Below are positions 63,309 to 64,000 of a stretch of 64,000 nt of DNA, piece by piece; position 1 is the stretch's first letter; every line of letters starts with the position of its first letter. The stretch is taken from NCBI GenBank assembly GCA_019359675.1, contig JAHHGX010000012.1:1-64000 (forward strand). The letters run 5' to 3'. This DNA comes from Calothrix sp. FI2-JRJ7 (GTDB taxonomy: Bacteria > Cyanobacteriota > Cyanobacteriia > Cyanobacteriales > Nostocaceae). The notes beneath the pieces are model-generated. The model saw only the letters and a list, made by a program, of their open reading frames with translations. It was not told the DNA's origin and searched no databases. A program made the translations under genes and the position numbers.

Positions 63309-64000
63309 TTAGCTTTGTTCAGGAATACCAAGTTCTACTGAACGTCTTATACTATGCAACCTTTCTCGAACTTGTTGAACCTGTTTTTGACTCATGCTAC
63401 TTTCTAAGCGTTTCAAGAACTTTTCCTCAAATTCCAATGCCTTCGTACCAGTCCATATGTATTTACCATCTCCCATTAGCCAGGAATTAAAAGAACCATT
63501 AGTCATCTCTCGATTCGCAGCACCAAATTTCTTGAGTTCTTGATGGTAACGAGCATGTTCCGCACGAGCAAACTTTTCTTGTGCTGGCGCCATTTCTACA
63601 CCTTTAAACCAGTATTTGAATAATTCCTCCGTCATCTTGGCTTCCCAACGACGCATTTCTTCTAATTCCTGCGGTGATTGACTTTGCTGATCGCTTGAAT
63701 CTGAAGTAGGAGCATACTTATTATTATCAATCAATATTTTTAATTGATTTATTTGACTATCAATAAATATAATTGCTGGATTCTCTGGAGTAAACTGTTT
63801 TAAAAGTTGCGCGCGCTCTTTCTCTAAACCTTCCAATTTTTCATATGCAGCATTTGATACCAAGTTTTGTGCTGTTCCTTTATATGGTTGTGGTTGTGCG
63901 TTGGCTAGTCGCTTATATAAATCTTTAAGTTGAGCATCAAATTGCTCAATTATTGGATGTTGAGGTTTAAAACGCGCTGACTCTAGAGCTAACTCAACTT
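63309..64000 (-). CDS. Coiled-coil protein, partial at the window edge
   Basis: The frame is open to the right end of the window, so the true start is outside. The visible part ends at 63309-63311. It is highly helical (KPQHPIIEQFDAQLKDLYKR, EKLEGLEKERAQLLKQFTPE, IIFIDSQINQLKIL) and ends QVRERLHSIRRSVELGIPEQ. The PENPAI and QHPIIEQFDAQL patterns resemble the periplasmic coiled coils of GumC/Wzz-type or Wza-partner proteins, but that is weak. It lies about 190 bp upstream of the WD40 gene and on the same strand. Confidence 0.55.
   Translation of the reverse strand, partial: VELALESARFKPQHPIIEQFDAQLKDLYKRLANAQPQPYKGTAQNLVSNAAYEKLEGLEKERAQLLKQFTPENPAIIFIDSQINQLKILIDNNKYAPTSDSSDQQSQSPQELEEMRRWEAKMTEELFKYWFKGVEMAPAQEKFARAEHARYHQELKKFGAANREMTNGSFNSWLMGDGKYIWTGTKALEFEEKFLKRLESSMSQKQVQQVRERLHSIRRSVELGIPEQS

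Noticed and set aside
63101-63490. 129-codon plus-strand frame near the right end
   Set aside because: It is antisense to the ends of two real genes and has no motif.
1-64000. tRNA, rRNA, riboswitch and prophage signals
   Set aside because: No T-loop/anticodon pattern, rRNA motif, known riboswitch core or phage structural gene was recognised by eye; a covariance-model search would be needed for a firm negative.

Overview
The window looks like chromosome from a large-genome, probably filamentous, cyanobacterium. It is A+T-rich and carries a Mg-protoporphyrin IX methyltransferase (chlM), the clpR-clpP3 pair, class II FBPase/SBPase (glpX) beside glutamyl-tRNA reductase (hemA), a sucrose-phosphate phosphatase, a carotenoid oxygenase, a BT1-type folate/biopterin carrier, Uma2 proteins, serine/threonine kinases and an AAA-like/WD40 protein. 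The palindrome GGCGCC is strewn over the whole window (about 117 copies by eye), while the usual cyanobacterial HIP1 octamer GCGATCGC was not seen. Intergenic space is full of short palindromic repeats and decayed genes.

Layout. 0.2-3.4 kb: nuclease/transposase-family remnant, TPR-AAA+ ATPase, TPR membrane protein. 3.4-8.3 kb: a 99-bp tandem duplication, two glycosyltransferases and a PIG-L deacetylase (surface-glycan type), with remnants of a transposase and of an ammonium transporter. 8.6-15.2 kb: purE, nagA, an HlyD-type adaptor, chlM, two tandem paralogous membrane proteins, a DUF423 protein, recA. 15.7-21.6 kb: xseA and xseB, Uma2, small unknown ORFs, sucrose-phosphate phosphatase overlapping ruvA, bioF. 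21.6-28.2 kb: alkaline-phosphatase-superfamily lipoprotein, VOC protein, VWA protein, clpR-clpP3, J-domain protein.

28.4-34.6 kb is a chaperone-usher-like secretion cluster: three small exported proteins with a shared C-terminal strand motif, a PapD-like chaperone and a 987-residue usher-like outer-membrane protein. 35.4-38.9 kb is a tightly coupled four-gene operon: membrane desaturase, heme-oxygenase-like diiron oxidase (HDO), DUF3419/BtaA-like aminocarboxypropyl transferase and GNAT acyltransferase. There is no btaB-like methyltransferase beside it. It is the best candidate in the window for an undescribed biosynthetic system. 40-47 kb: ArsR-DUF2087 regulator, UPF0182 membrane protein, hemA, glpX, glutaredoxin.

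47.5-59.3 kb mixes housekeeping genes (folate/biopterin carrier, carotenoid oxygenase, glutamate dehydrogenase, two kinases, a degenerate M48 protein) with decayed conflict modules: a deaminase-toxin reading frame with one internal stop beside a possible immunity gene, a MazEF-like pair in which both genes carry one in-frame stop, and an alpha/beta-hydrolase pseudogene. The right end holds a 1252-residue AAA-like/WD40 signalling protein and a coiled-coil protein that runs off the window. No rRNA, tRNA or CRISPR array was recognised.
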